64,000 nt of DNA from CBDFLT01 sp965249225 (GCA_965249225.1 CBDFLT010000004.1:20425-84424); one strand, 5' to 3'; shown: positions 26,148 through 35,432, counted from the stretch's first letter. Notes: a model not told the origin generated them from the sequence alone. Numbers and translations: made by a program.

Positions 26148-26185
26148 CAGGGCGATTGAGCGGGAAAATCCAGTTTAGTGGCAAA
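26148..26185 (+). promoter_or_regulatory. Recurrent leader-like element (E4, partial)
   Basis: Between copA and the YHS gene the sequence CAGGGCGATTGAGCGGGAAAATCC resembles the 5' half of elements E2 and E3. The 3' hairpin part is not conserved. This is weaker than the other copies. Confidence 0.3.
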
Positions 26186-26223
26186 GCGACAAGGCCGCCG
26201 AAGGCTCTAAGGAGGCAACCGCT

Positions 26224-26430
26224 ATGCGTATTCCCCTGTTCAGTCAAGGCGGGCCGAAGGCCATAGACCCAGTGTGCCACATGGAGGTCGACACCAAGAG
26301 ACCGGGCGGAGGCACCTGGGAGCACGATGGCCAGACCTACTACTTCTGCGGCCCCGGATGCAACCGGGCCTTTCAGAAGGAACCCGAGGCGTACCTATCG
26401 GGCGAAAAACGGATCGACATGGGCAACTAG
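26224..26430 (+). CDS. YHS-domain protein (metal-binding, copper cassette)
   Basis: A 68-residue protein made almost wholly of one YHS domain: DPVCHMEVD, then TYYFCGPGCNRAFQKEP. The paired Cys residues fit metal binding, and YHS domains often follow or are fused to CopA-type ATPases, where they may hand over or sequester metal. ATG at 26224 is preceded by AAGGAGG. The gap to copA is 90 bp. Confidence 0.9.
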   Translation: MRIPLFSQGGPKAIDPVCHMEVDTKRPGGGTWEHDGQTYYFCGPGCNRAFQKEPEAYLSGEKRIDMGN

Positions 26431-26597
26431 CAGCCGTTTCGAGAGACGAGGCCTACACGGTTAACGGCGTCGTTGACCTGGCCAGCCCGCTTGGAGATAA
26501 TGACCCCGGTAGCTTGAAGTCCCTTCTCCGGGTTACGAAGGGATAGCTCGGGGCAAGTCCTCTAGTGGAGGTTAAGGCCCGGTTCATACTCAGGTGA

Positions 26598-26683
26598 GCC
26601 GAAGTGGCGGAACGGTAGACGCGACGGTCTCAAAAACCGTTGGGGGCAACCCCATGTCGGTTCGACTCCGACCTTCGGCACCA
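26598..26683 (+). tRNA. tRNA-Leu (anticodon CAA)
   Basis: The 7-bp acceptor stem GCCGAAG/CTTCGGC, a D arm with GGAACGGTAGAC, an anticodon stem ACGGT/ACCGT with loop CTCAAAA (anticodon CAA), a long class II variable arm (TGGGGGCAACCCCA), and a T arm with GGTTCGACTCC are all present. Discriminator A and an encoded CCA end at 26683. The class II variable arm and the CAA anticodon identify Leu. Confidence 0.96.
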
Positions 26684-26697
26684 CTCTATCGCACAAA

Positions 26698-27165
26698 ATG
26701 AAGTCGCTTGAAGCCATCCTGGAGCAAAACCCTTTTCTTCGCAGCCTGGCGCCGGGTCATCTGACGCAAATCGTCGGCTGCACATCGAACGTGCAATTCA
26801 ATCCCGGTGAGTACCTGGTGCGGGATGGCGAACACGCCAATCGCTGCTATATACTCCAGCAAGGAGTTGTGGCTATCGAAAAAGCCGTCCCACACCGGAG
26901 CGCCGTTACGGTCCAGACCATAGGACAAGGGGATATCGTTGGCTGGTCGTGGCTGATACCGCCGTACCGGTGGCGCTTCGACGGCCGTGCAGTCGAATTC
27001 ACCTGAGCCGTCGCCCTGGATAGGGAGTGCCTGCGAACCAAATGTATCGAGGACCACACCCTGGGTTTTGAGCTGATGAGACGCGTTACTCAAATCATAG
27101 CCCAGCGGCTGGAAGCCACCCAGCTACAGCTCCTGGACTCGTACGGAGCACGTGCCGGAAGATAA
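26698..27165 (+). pseudogene. Cyclic-nucleotide-binding-domain protein interrupted by an in-frame UGA
   Basis: The frame encodes a CRP/FNR-type cNMP-binding beta barrel without a DNA-binding domain: NPGEYLVRDGEHANRCYILQ, then TIGQGDIVGWSWLIPPYRW. At codon 103 (27004-27006) the frame meets TGA but stays open afterwards: AVALDRECLRTKCIEDHTLG and a long C-helix ending AQRLEATQLQLL, up to TAA at 27163-27165. The downstream part is clearly the rest of the same domain. The stop sits where relatives usually have an Arg-type residue, so a CGA-to-TGA change is likely. Only the first 102 residues would be made. It starts 15 bp after tRNA-Leu. Confidence 0.8.
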
Positions 27166-27182
27166 TCAGAAGGAGAATACGC

Positions 27183-28277
27183 ATGAACAGCAGTCCCATC
27201 GGCTCAAGCAAGTTCGAGCTGGACACCCCGGCCCTGCTCGTGGACATCGATCGGATGGACAGCAACATCGCCAGCATGGCCGAGTTTTTCCGTGAGAGCG
27301 GCGTGAACTGGCGGCCGCACACGAAGGGCCAGAAGGTGCCGGCCATCGCGCACATGCAGATCGCCGCCGGAGCCATCGGCGTAACCTGCGCCAAGCTATC
27401 GGAGGCCGAGGTAATGGTCGCCGCGGGGATAAAGGACATCCTTGTCGCCAACCAGATCGTGGGCCAGGCCAAGGTGGAGCGCTACGTTAATCTCTGTCAA
27501 CGGGCCGACGTCATCACCCTGGTGGACAGCGTGGAGAACGTACGAGAGCTGGACGCCGCGGCCCGTGAGAAGGGGGTGAATCCCCGAGTACTGGTGGAGG
27601 TGAACACTGGGATGGACCGCTGCGGAGTGGAGCCGGGCGAGCCCGCGGTTGCACTATCCCAAGAGGTGGCCGGGTCGGAGAACCTCCGCTATACGGGTCT
27701 GGAGGGCTGGGAGGGCCACACGGCCGGGATGCCCAACACGCCCGAGAAGCGGGAGGCCGTGGAGAAGGCGGTGAATCTCCTCACCATGAGCGCCAGGATG
27801 TGCGGAGAGGCCGGGCTGGACGTGGAGATCGTGAGCGGAGGAGGAGGAGGCACCTACTGGATCACCGCCCTAATTCCAGGCGTTACAGAGGTCCAGGCCG
27901 GTGGGGCCATCTTCAGCGACATGTACTACTTCAACGCAGGCGTCAAGCACGACTTCGCATTGACCGTGCTGACGACGGTGGTAAGCCGTCCAAGCCCCGA
28001 GCGCATAGTGGTGGACGGAGGACGGAAGGTGATGATGATCGAGGTAACGGAGCCCAGCCCCATGGACATACAGGGGGTGGAGTCCCTCAGCTTCTCCGCC
28101 GAGCACACCACCATCAACCTCAAGGAGCCCACCGAGCATCCACGCATCGGCGACAACGTCGAGTTCGTCGTGGGGTACGGGGACACCACCGTGTGCCTGC
28201 ACGACGAGATGTACGGCACACGCGACGGGAAGGTGGAGGTGGTGTGGCCCATCCTGGGCCGCGGCAAGTTCCGCTGA
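27183..28277 (+). CDS. DSD1/D-threonine-aldolase-family PLP enzyme
   Basis: A fold-type III (alanine racemase-like) PLP enzyme of 364 residues. It would act as a D-threonine aldolase, D-serine deaminase or related enzyme on D-hydroxy amino acids. It begins with DTPALLVDIDRMDSNI and has the cofactor Lys in RPHTKGQK (K48). The phosphate-binding SGGGGGTY loop is near 220, and the C-terminal VCLHDEMYGTRDGKVE carries the His/Asp region used for metal binding in this family. AAGGAGAA precedes the ATG by 6 bases. It lies 17 bp after the broken CNB gene. Confidence 0.85.
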   Translation: MNSSPIGSSKFELDTPALLVDIDRMDSNIASMAEFFRESGVNWRPHTKGQKVPAIAHMQIAAGAIGVTCAKLSEAEVMVAAGIKDILVANQIVGQAKVERYVNLCQRADVITLVDSVENVRELDAAAREKGVNPRVLVEVNTGMDRCGVEPGEPAVALSQEVAGSENLRYTGLEGWEGHTAGMPNTPEKREAVEKAVNLLTMSARMCGEAGLDVEIVSGGGGGTYWITALIPGVTEVQAGGAIFSDMYYFNAGVKHDFALTVLTTVVSRPSPERIVVDGGRKVMMIEVTEPSPMDIQGVESLSFSAEHTTINLKEPTEHPRIGDNVEFVVGYGDTTVCLHDEMYGTRDGKVEVVWPILGRGKFR

Positions 28278-28548
28278 GGCCGCGATCTTCCCTCTAGCCA
28301 AGGTCGCCCCAAAGCGTAAACCGCGCGCGCGGAAGCTAAAGAGGCGTGCCTTTGGCGTAACTCACGGCCCTGTCCAGAGAATCCTAGCAGGCGACCTCGA
28401 AGTTGGCAGTGCGGGCATCAGGTCTCAGCCGATCGATGAGCGCCCGTTGACTATGGGTGATGTCCCGACTACACTCGCACTCGTCTAAAAAGGGAGCCAC
28501 CTCGGGTGGTCCCGGGTTGGAAACGCGGGCAAAGTAGGGAGGCGCCAG

Positions 28549-30477
28549 ATGGGGGCCATCACTCCAACGATACGCAAATGGCAGCAGGAAGCGACCGAGG
28601 ACCCGGATGGGTTCTGGAGCCGGGCGGCGGAGGAGCTGCCGTGGTTTCGTAAGTGGGACCGGGTCTTCGATTGGGACTTCCCCACCTTCCGCTGGTTCCT
28701 GGGCGCCCAGACCAACCTGGCCTACAACTGCCTCGACCACCACGTCGGCCAGGGCAGAGGCAACAGCACCGCCCTTATCTACGCGAACGAACGGGGCGAG
28801 CGCCGGGTGTTCTCCTACGCCGACCTGCTCGCCGAGGTCGAGCAGGTCGCCGCGGCGCTCCGAGGCATGGGCATCGGCAAAGGCGACCGGCTCACCATCT
28901 ACATGCCCGTCAGCCCCGAGGCGATCACGCTGATGCTGGCAACCGTCCGGGTCGGCGCCATCCACTCGGTGGTCTTCGCCGGCTTCGGCGCGGGCGCTTT
29001 ATCGGACCGCATCAGGGCCAGCGGCTCTCGGCTTGTGTTCACCGCCGACATCACCTTCCGCAAGGGAGGAGAGGTCCGCCTCAAAGAGATCGTGGACGCG
29101 GCGGTGGAAAAGGCCGGAGATTCCGTAGAGCATACGGTAGTCCTGCGACGCTCGGGAGAAGGCGCACCGATGACGGCCGGCCGCGACGTCGACTGGCCCG
29201 ACTTCCTGGCCCGTGGGGCGGGCCACGAGGGCGGATACGTTCCGATGGAGGCGAACGAGCCGGCCTTCATCCTGGCCACCTCCGGGACCACGGCCACACC
29301 CAAGCTGTCGGTACACACTCAGGGCGGCTACCAGGTGGGCATATACAGCATGGCGCGTTGGTGCTTCGGCATGAAGCCCACCGACATCTGGTGGTCCACC
29401 TCAGACATCGGGTGGATCGTGGGGCACAGCTATATCGTGTACGCCCCCCTCCTCTCCGGGTGCGCCACCATAGCCTACGAGGGCGCACTGGACCACCCCG
29501 GCCCGGAGACCGCCTGGCGGATGATGGAGGAGTTCGGTGTGACCGGGGTCTTCACCTCGCCGACGGCGGCCCGGCTCCTAATGCGGTACGGCGAAGAGCC
29601 TGCCGAGAAGTCAGACCTTTCGTCCCTGGAGCGAATCGTCTGTGCCGGTGAAGTCTTGAATGCCCCGGCCTGGGAGTGGCTTCAGAAAAAGGTGCTCAAG
29701 GACCGGATTCCGGTAATCGATCACTGGTGGCAGACCGAGACCGGAGGTCCGGTGGTAGGCAACCCCTATGGCATCGAGATGCTGCCCATCAAACCCGGCT
29801 CGGCCGGCATCCCCATGCCCGGAATGGAGGTCGCGGTTATGACCCCCGAGGGCGAGCCCTGCCCCACGGACGAGAAGGGCATCCTTGTCATTCAGCGGCC
29901 CTTCCCCAGCCTGACGCCCACCATCTGGGGCGACCCGGAGCGCTACGGCCAGGACTACTGGAGTCGCATCCCTGAGGTCTATTTCACAGGCGACTCGGCC
30001 CACATAGACGAAGACGGCTACGTCTGGTTTGCCGGGCGGGCCGACGAGGTGATCAAGATAGCCGCCCACAGGCTCGGGCCCGTCGAGGTCGAGACCGCTT
30101 TCCTGAAGCATACCGCGGTTGCCGAGGCGGGGGTAACCGGCAGGCCCGATGAAGTGCGAGGTGAGGTGATCTCCGCGTTTGTGGTACTCAAGAACCAGTA
30201 TCAGCCCTCAGACCAGCTCCGAAAGGAGCTGCTTCAGACGGTACGAAGTGAGCTGGGGCCGGTCGCCGTCATCGGCGAGTTGAACTTCGTCGGCTCGCTA
30301 CCCAAGACACGCAGTGGCAAGATCATGCGCAGGGTGTTCAAGGCGGTCGTCCTCGGCCAGGACCCGGGTGACATCACCACGATCGAGGACGAGGGCTCAG
30401 TCGAGGAGGCCAGCCGGGCCTGGGAGCAGATGAGAGAGGAGATCGCCGCGGGGAAGGGCAGTAGCGGCGGTAGCTAA
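28549..30477 (+). CDS. Acyl-CoA synthetase (acetyl/propionyl-CoA synthetase-like)
   Basis: An ANL-superfamily enzyme of 642 residues that activates a carboxylic acid as acyl-AMP and then acyl-CoA. An ACAS N-terminal segment (WQQEATEDPDGFWSRAAEE) is followed by the P-loop LATSGTTATPKLSVHTQGG; TTATPK replaces the usual TTGxPK. Other motifs are WWQTETGGP (A5), YFTGDSAHIDEDGYVWFAGR (A7) and the acylation Lys in PKTRSGKIMRR (K591). AcsA/PrpE-like length fits short-chain substrates. ATG is preceded by AGGGAGG. The 271-bp upstream gap has no gene. Confidence 0.9.
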   Translation: MGAITPTIRKWQQEATEDPDGFWSRAAEELPWFRKWDRVFDWDFPTFRWFLGAQTNLAYNCLDHHVGQGRGNSTALIYANERGERRVFSYADLLAEVEQVAAALRGMGIGKGDRLTIYMPVSPEAITLMLATVRVGAIHSVVFAGFGAGALSDRIRASGSRLVFTADITFRKGGEVRLKEIVDAAVEKAGDSVEHTVVLRRSGEGAPMTAGRDVDWPDFLARGAGHEGGYVPMEANEPAFILATSGTTATPKLSVHTQGGYQVGIYSMARWCFGMKPTDIWWSTSDIGWIVGHSYIVYAPLLSGCATIAYEGALDHPGPETAWRMMEEFGVTGVFTSPTAARLLMRYGEEPAEKSDLSSLERIVCAGEVLNAPAWEWLQKKVLKDRIPVIDHWWQTETGGPVVGNPYGIEMLPIKPGSAGIPMPGMEVAVMTPEGEPCPTDEKGILVIQRPFPSLTPTIWGDPERYGQDYWSRIPEVYFTGDSAHIDEDGYVWFAGRADEVIKIAAHRLGPVEVETAFLKHTAVAEAGVTGRPDEVRGEVISAFVVLKNQYQPSDQLRKELLQTVRSELGPVAVIGELNFVGSLPKTRSGKIMRRVFKAVVLGQDPGDITTIEDEGSVEEASRAWEQMREEIAAGKGSSGGS

Positions 30478-30545
30478 GGTCCTTGCGTTAGGGGTTCACG
30501 TCGGCCATGCCCCGCGCTGAGGCGGCGGCCGACACGGTAATGGGT

Positions 30546-30749
30546 TTACCAGGAGCGCTCCGTCGACCCGCCAACAACTACCACAATCGGCGAAAGCGTC
30601 GACGGCACGGGAACAGAGGCGGATACGGACTCGCTTACACTCGAAGACGATGCATAACCGCAGAACCGACAGATCAAATACTGAACATCCCCGTCCTGTC
30701 TGAGGATCAGGTCTCCAGAACACCCTGGGCACGAATTGAGCAAGAGCAT
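30546..30749 (-). CDS. Small zinc-ribbon protein
   Basis: A 67-residue minus-strand frame with two CxxC knuckles 19 residues apart (SCPGCSGDL...YLICRFCGY), followed by a Ser/Val-rich tail. Minus-strand GGGAGG lies 11 bases before the ATG. The frame stays open upstream for another 23 codons of sensible sequence (IYRRLDDDPAEAWGREADE) without a start. Deleting one A in an ATGAAATAG just upstream would give a natural start, so the gene may be longer and frameshifted. No function is assigned; confidence rests on the two CxxC pairs and the SD. Confidence 0.5.
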   Translation of the reverse strand: MLLLNSCPGCSGDLILRQDGDVQYLICRFCGYASSSSVSESVSASVPVPSTLSPIVVVVGGSTERSW

Positions 30750-30976
30750 GATTTCATCCGCCTCCCTACCCCACGCCTCCGCAGGGTCGTCATCTAACCG
30801 CCGATAGATGCTATTTCATTGAACATTTCCAGTATGGACTGCAATGCTCGTCACCGCATCACTCGCAAGGGTGAGTGCGGTGATGAAAAAAGAGCTAGCC
30901 CCATCGACACAGACGCCGACACATCGGCCCGAATCCAGCGTTCCACCGGCAGCGTAAACAGTGCAGAGGGTATCCG

Positions 30977-32584
30977 ATGACGTTTAACGCGAGACTTCTC
31001 CCTTTCGCCCTATCAGGCCTGCTTACTATCGTGGTCGCGGTGTCTCTGGCATGCGGAGGGTCCTCGACATCCAATGTGGATGCGTCTCCTGCTGCCGCAT
31101 CCACATTAGAGACCGGCCCTCTTTCGACGCCGTCATCCGGCACGGACGCCTCGCCAATTCCTGACACGGAGCCGTCGCCAGAGCCACCCGTATCGACGAC
31201 TCCCAGCGAGGTCTCATCACCAAGCCCAGAGTCGGGGTACGACCCGGAGGCCAATATGTATCTGATATTCTCCGGGGCCGATCATCGTGCCGAGGACACG
31301 CTGGACGCCTTCGAAAAGGCGCAGGAAAACAACGACCTCTCCCAGGTCCCCATTATCATCGAGTTCACGCGGTTCATGAGCTCGCCATTCATGGTCCGGG
31401 AGGCTTCGTTAACACTGGCGGAGCTCACCGGACGGAGGTTTAACACCGATTGGAACGAGTGGATGGAGTGGCTTGGCGACCATTCGGACAAATACCAGCC
31501 CCCTGAGGGATACCTGAATTGGAAGGCCAATCTGCTCTCGGTTCTCGACCCCCGTTTCGAAGGGTTCATTCTGCCGGGCGGACTGACGGCCCGGATCAAC
31601 ATGACCGAGGTGGTCTGGGGCGGTGTCCGCCCAGACGGTATTCCGGACCTCCAAAACTCACCCGTGCTGGACCCGGATGAGGCCGGTTACCTCGACTCCA
31701 GGGAGCGGGTTTTCGGCGTGTCGATCAACGGGGAGCACAGGGCTTATCCCTTGCGCATCCTAAACCCGCACGAGATGGCCAACGACGTCCTGGGAGGCGA
31801 ACCCTTCGCCCTGGCATATTGAACGCTGTGCGGCACCGGAATCGTGTATTCCGCCAAGATAAACGGAGAGCCAACCACCTTCGGCACTTCCGGGCTGCTT
31901 TACAGAAGCAACAAGCTGATGTACGACCGCCTGACCAACACCATCTGGAATCAGTTCACGGGGGTACCTGTGATTGGGCCGTTGGCCGACAGCGGCATAC
32001 AGCTCACGTTCTTCCCGGTGTTCCTGACCTCCTGGGGAGAATGGCTCGACGAACATCCAGACACGACGGTATTAGCGCTCGAAACCGGCATCTACCCACC
32101 CTGGTTTTATGAGCCTGAGTCACACCCCGATTCGACCTACTACGACTATTTCCATACCGACGAGACCATGTTCCCGGTGTGGCTGAGAGATGAGGCGCTC
32201 GAGACCAAGGACGTGGTGCTCGGATTAGGCATCGGAGACGCGTTCAAGGCTTACCCGGTGAAGGCGCTCCAGCAGGACCGGGTAGTCAACGACGCGCTGG
32301 GCGGTACCGATGTCTTGGTCATCGGATCGGCATTGTCACAGGCGGCCCGCGTCTATGAGCGCGAGGGACACTTTTTCTCCCTCAGCCCGGACGATGCCAT
32401 CGACAGGTTGCCTACCAGGCTGGCGGCCGAAGATGGCGACGCATGGCTGGTCACCGAGGAGTACCTGGTTAACGAGAGCGATCGGACCCAGAAGCTGGCG
32501 CGCATCCCGACTCACATGGCCTTCTGGTTCGGCTGGTTCGAGTTCCACCCCGACACCGAGGTATATACTCCGGCCGGGCAGTGA
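30977..32584 (+). CDS. DUF3179 lipoprotein with in-frame UGA: candidate selenoprotein (UxxC)
   Basis: A single frame runs for 535 codons with one internal TGA (31820-31822, codon 282). The N-terminus is a lipoprotein signal (VVAVSLAC, Cys 26) and a Ser/Pro/Thr-rich linker. DUF3179 covers about 220-480: INGEHRAYPLRIL, HEMANDVLGGEPF, then LAY-stop-TLCGTGIVY, then LMYDRLTNTIWNQFTG. The second DUF3179 protein in this window has ATFCPLCNSAIVF at this point, so the UGA aligns with the first Cys of CxxC and the second Cys is kept (C285). A 6-bp hairpin follows the UGA (31837-31853). Reading UGA as selenocysteine gives one intact redox-motif protein. Reading it as stop gives a 281-residue fragment ending just before the motif. 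No sel genes are in the window. A TGC/TGT-to-TGA mutation or a base-call error is the alternative. Confidence 0.7.
31823..31853 (+). promoter_or_regulatory. SECIS-like hairpin directly after the UGA
   Basis: CGGAAT (31837-31842) pairs perfectly with ATTCCG (31848-31853) around the loop CGTGT. The loop begins 20 nt after the UGA and has a G at its second position. Bacterial SECIS elements have a small apical loop with a G near its 5' side, about 16-37 nt past the UGA, which this fits. The equivalent DNA of the Cys-containing paralogue (after 63282) has no such hairpin. Confidence 0.5.
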
Positions 32585-32971
32585 CCCGCGCCACAGGGAT
32601 TACCCGCCCGGCCTAGAAGCAACCCCCTCTCGTCTATTGACGCCTAGGTTAGCTCCGCTTAAAGGCACTCAGGCCACTGCCGTATACGCTCTCAGGATGG
32701 CGATCGGGAATGCTGTGTCACTCTGAGTCCACTGAGACGGACGAAGAATCCAGATGGCTTCCCCCAGTTGAGCGACCCCGACCCACCCCACCGCAGGAAT
32801 TTTCGATCCGCGATTGCGGAGTTCCATCCCTGGTGATACGCTAGCATTCCCCATCAGGCCCATACTTCGTCATGGCCCGAGGGACTCTGCCACCAAACGC
32901 ATCCCTCTCGCACCGGCGCCGGTGGGAGGTCAATGCTCACGAGCTAGGCTCCAGATGGGCCAGGAGGGCAA
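32585..32971 (+). other. Intergenic region without supported genes
   Basis: These 387 bp separate the DUF3179 gene from the enolase-superfamily gene. I see no RNA gene, no convincing terminator and only short frames lacking family features. The region should hold the promoter of the next gene, but no clear -35/-10 pair was found. Confidence 0.5.
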
Positions 32972-34090
32972 ATGCGTATCGACAAGCTGGACATCTACCA
33001 CGTTGCGATGCCTCTTATCTACCCATGGCGGACGGCCTACGGAGAGGACTACTACAGCCACTCGCTCCTCGTGAAGGCCACCAGCGGTGAGCACGAGGCC
33101 TGGGCTGAGTCGGCGATTCTAACCTCCGCACCAACCTATCTGCCCGATGGCCCCCTCTCCATCTTCTATCACGTCGCGGAGGTGTTTGGGCCGCACGTGG
33201 TGGGCCGCGAGTATGAGACCGCCGAGGACGTGAACCGGCGTCTCCATGTGTTCAAGGGAAACAGCTTCGCAAAGGCCGCCATCGAGATGTGCTGGTGGAC
33301 CCTGCAAAGCACCATAACCGGAACGCCAATCCATCGCCTGCTGGGAGGCGAAACGCGCGAAGTGGTCGCCGGAGCCGACTTCGGAATCCAGGACTCAATC
33401 GACATGCTGCTTGGCAATATACAAAAGGCCGTGGACGCGGGCTTCCCTCGGATCAAGCTCAAGGCCGCCAAAGGCTGGGACCTGGAGATGTTGCGCGCCG
33501 TAAGAGGCACTTTCCCCGACACCACGTTTCACATCGACTGCAACTCCGGCTATACGCTCGACGACCTGCCCTTCTTCAAGGCCATCGACGGACTGGGGCT
33601 GGCGTTCCTGGAGCAGCCCCTACAATACAACGACGTGCTCGACCATGCGGAGCTCGCCCGCCAGATCGAAACCCCCATTTGCCTGGACGAGACCATCATC
33701 AGCGTCAAGGCCGCCGAGCAGGCGCTTCAGGTGGGTGCCTGCAGCTACATCAACATCAAGCCGGGCCGGGTTGGCGGGCTGTCCAACGCACTGGCCATCC
33801 ACGACCTCGCGCAGCGGGAGGGAGTCCCCGTTTGGGTAGGCGGGATGATCGAAAGCGCTCTTGGCGCCTCACTTTGCGTGGAGCTGGCAACGCTGCCCAA
33901 CTTTACCTATCCCGGCGACCTCTTCCCATCCGCACGCTTCTACGAGCAAGACCTCTGCGACCCGCCGCAGGAACTCACACCGCGGAAGACCTTCAAGCCG
34001 TTCACGGGGCCGCGTCCCACGCCGGACCCTGAGCGTCTCGCAAAGATGACGGTCCGTTCCAAGTCCGTGATTCCCAACGCGTCCGGCTAG
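32972..34090 (+). CDS. Enolase-superfamily enzyme (mandelate racemase/muconate-lactonizing group)
   Basis: A 372-residue (beta/alpha)7-beta barrel enzyme that abstracts a proton alpha to a carboxylate. The complete muconate-lactonizing-type active site is visible. The KxK motif ends in K164 (IKLKAAKGWD), metal ligands are D189 (HIDCNSG), E214 (EQPL) and D239 (LDET), and the second base is K263 (NIKPGRVGG). The 20s and 50s capping loops (WRTAYGED...) point to the o-succinylbenzoate synthase/N-acylamino-acid racemase branch more than to mandelate racemase. No menaquinone genes are nearby, so racemisation or another reaction is likely. AGGAGGGCAA precedes the ATG. The M24-family gene follows after 45 bp, perhaps in one catabolic unit. 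Confidence 0.88.
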   Translation: MRIDKLDIYHVAMPLIYPWRTAYGEDYYSHSLLVKATSGEHEAWAESAILTSAPTYLPDGPLSIFYHVAEVFGPHVVGREYETAEDVNRRLHVFKGNSFAKAAIEMCWWTLQSTITGTPIHRLLGGETREVVAGADFGIQDSIDMLLGNIQKAVDAGFPRIKLKAAKGWDLEMLRAVRGTFPDTTFHIDCNSGYTLDDLPFFKAIDGLGLAFLEQPLQYNDVLDHAELARQIETPICLDETIISVKAAEQALQVGACSYINIKPGRVGGLSNALAIHDLAQREGVPVWVGGMIESALGASLCVELATLPNFTYPGDLFPSARFYEQDLCDPPQELTPRKTFKPFTGPRPTPDPERLAKMTVRSKSVIPNASG

Positions 34091-34135
34091 CCTCTGCCAC
34101 GACCAGCCTTCATCTATTCATCTCGGGAGGAATCA

Positions 34136-35297
34136 ATGAAGACACCCACATGGCAGTACTTCTCTCTCGACGAGTACCAGCACCGTCTCGACGCCCTAAG
34201 AGGCCGCATGCAGCAGAAGGGCGTGGACGTTATGCTCATCCACACCCCCGAAAACCTCTACTACATGACCGGATACCAGACTCCGGGCTACTACTGGTAC
34301 CAGACCCTGGTCGTTCCCCTGGACAGGGATCCCGTTTTCATCACCCGTCTGATAGAGGCCAGCAATGTTGAGCATCTCTCCTGGGTCGAAGATAGCAGGC
34401 CCTACAGGGACTCGGACGATTGGATCGCCACGACCCGAGACGTTCTAGTAGACCTCGGCATGGCATCCAAACGCATCGGCATCGAGAAGCGGTCGTGGTT
34501 TATCACCATCAACGACTTCGAGCGCCTCTCCTCCATGATGACCTCCGCTACGTTCGTCGACTGCTCCGGCCTGGTCGAAGAGGGTAGGATGATCAAGTCC
34601 CCTGCGGAGTTTGGAGTACATCAGGCAGGCCGCCGCGGCCGCACAGGCCGGAATGAGGGCCGGAATCGACGCCTGTAAGGTAGGGGTCAGCGAGAACCAT
34701 GTCGCCGCCGCGGTCCACGACGCCCAGATCATGGCCGGCAGCGAGTACACCGGCCTGCCCCAGTTCATAACATCAGGGCCCAGGTCCGCTGTCGCCCATG
34801 CCACCTGGTACCGGCAAGAGATTACGAGAGATAGCACGGCTTTCCTGGAGCTCTCTGGGTGCGTCAACCGGTACCACGCCGCTTTGATGAGAAACGTTTA
34901 CATGGGAGACCCTCCGGAGAAGATGCTCAAGGGCACCGAGGTTATGGCCACCGCGCTTCAGAAGACGATGGACTTCATAAAACCAGGGGTGACCGCCCAC
35001 GACGCACACCAGTTTATGGCCCGGACCATCGAGGACTCCGACCTCGGGGTAAAGATGGAGCACCGGTCGGCGTACTCGATAGGCGTAGCCTTCGCTCCCG
35101 ACTGGGGAGAAGGGCACATCATCAGTATGACGGAAGGTGAGCATCGCTCCCTGCAAGCTGGCATGACTTTCCACATGATCCCAGCCGTCTTTATACCGGG
35201 GCTGTCGGCGGTGGGAGTCAGCGAGACGATTCACGTGACGGAAAACGGGTGTGAGTCCCTGACCGATGGCTTAGAGAGGAAGCTATTCGTCAAATGA
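34136..35297 (+). pseudogene. M24 peptidase-family (creatinase/ectoine-hydrolase-like) gene with frameshift
   Basis: The N-terminal creatinase-type domain (LDALRGRMQQKGVDVMLIHTPENLYYMTGY) and the C-terminal pita-bread domain are in different frames. The first frame continues to 34678 with nonsense sequence. The second is open from about 34611 to 35297. Removing one T from the TTT at 34610-34612 restores ...IKSPAE-L-EYIRQAA, the usual junction in this family. The combined protein would have about 386 residues. The pita-bread part has FLELSGCVNRYHAALMRN, resembling DoeA/creatinase-like members rather than metal-binding Xaa-Pro peptidases. It starts 45 bp after the enolase-superfamily gene behind GGGAGG. 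Pseudogene or sequencing error cannot be separated here. Confidence 0.82.
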
Positions 35298-35432
35298 GCA
35301 TCCGCCAATTGCCTCGAATCAGGGTGGGAACTTGGCCACGGGGATTGTGTCGGGCCGATGTCGTTCGATAAGCGTGCAAAGTGGAGACGAAGGCAGCCTC
35401 CCCGAATCAGTGCGGGGAACTTGATGAGCCGT

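Noticed and set aside
27004..27040. Selenocysteine reading of the UGA in the CNB gene
   Set aside because: The position is not a conserved Cys, no second redox residue is nearby, and the only small stem (CCCT/AGGG) starts 7 nt after the UGA, too close for a SECIS.
30850..30890. Terminator from the TCACCGCA...TGCGGTGA hairpin
   Set aside because: It is followed by A rather than T on the plus strand, and the T run precedes the stem on the minus strand, so it is not a standard terminator in either direction.
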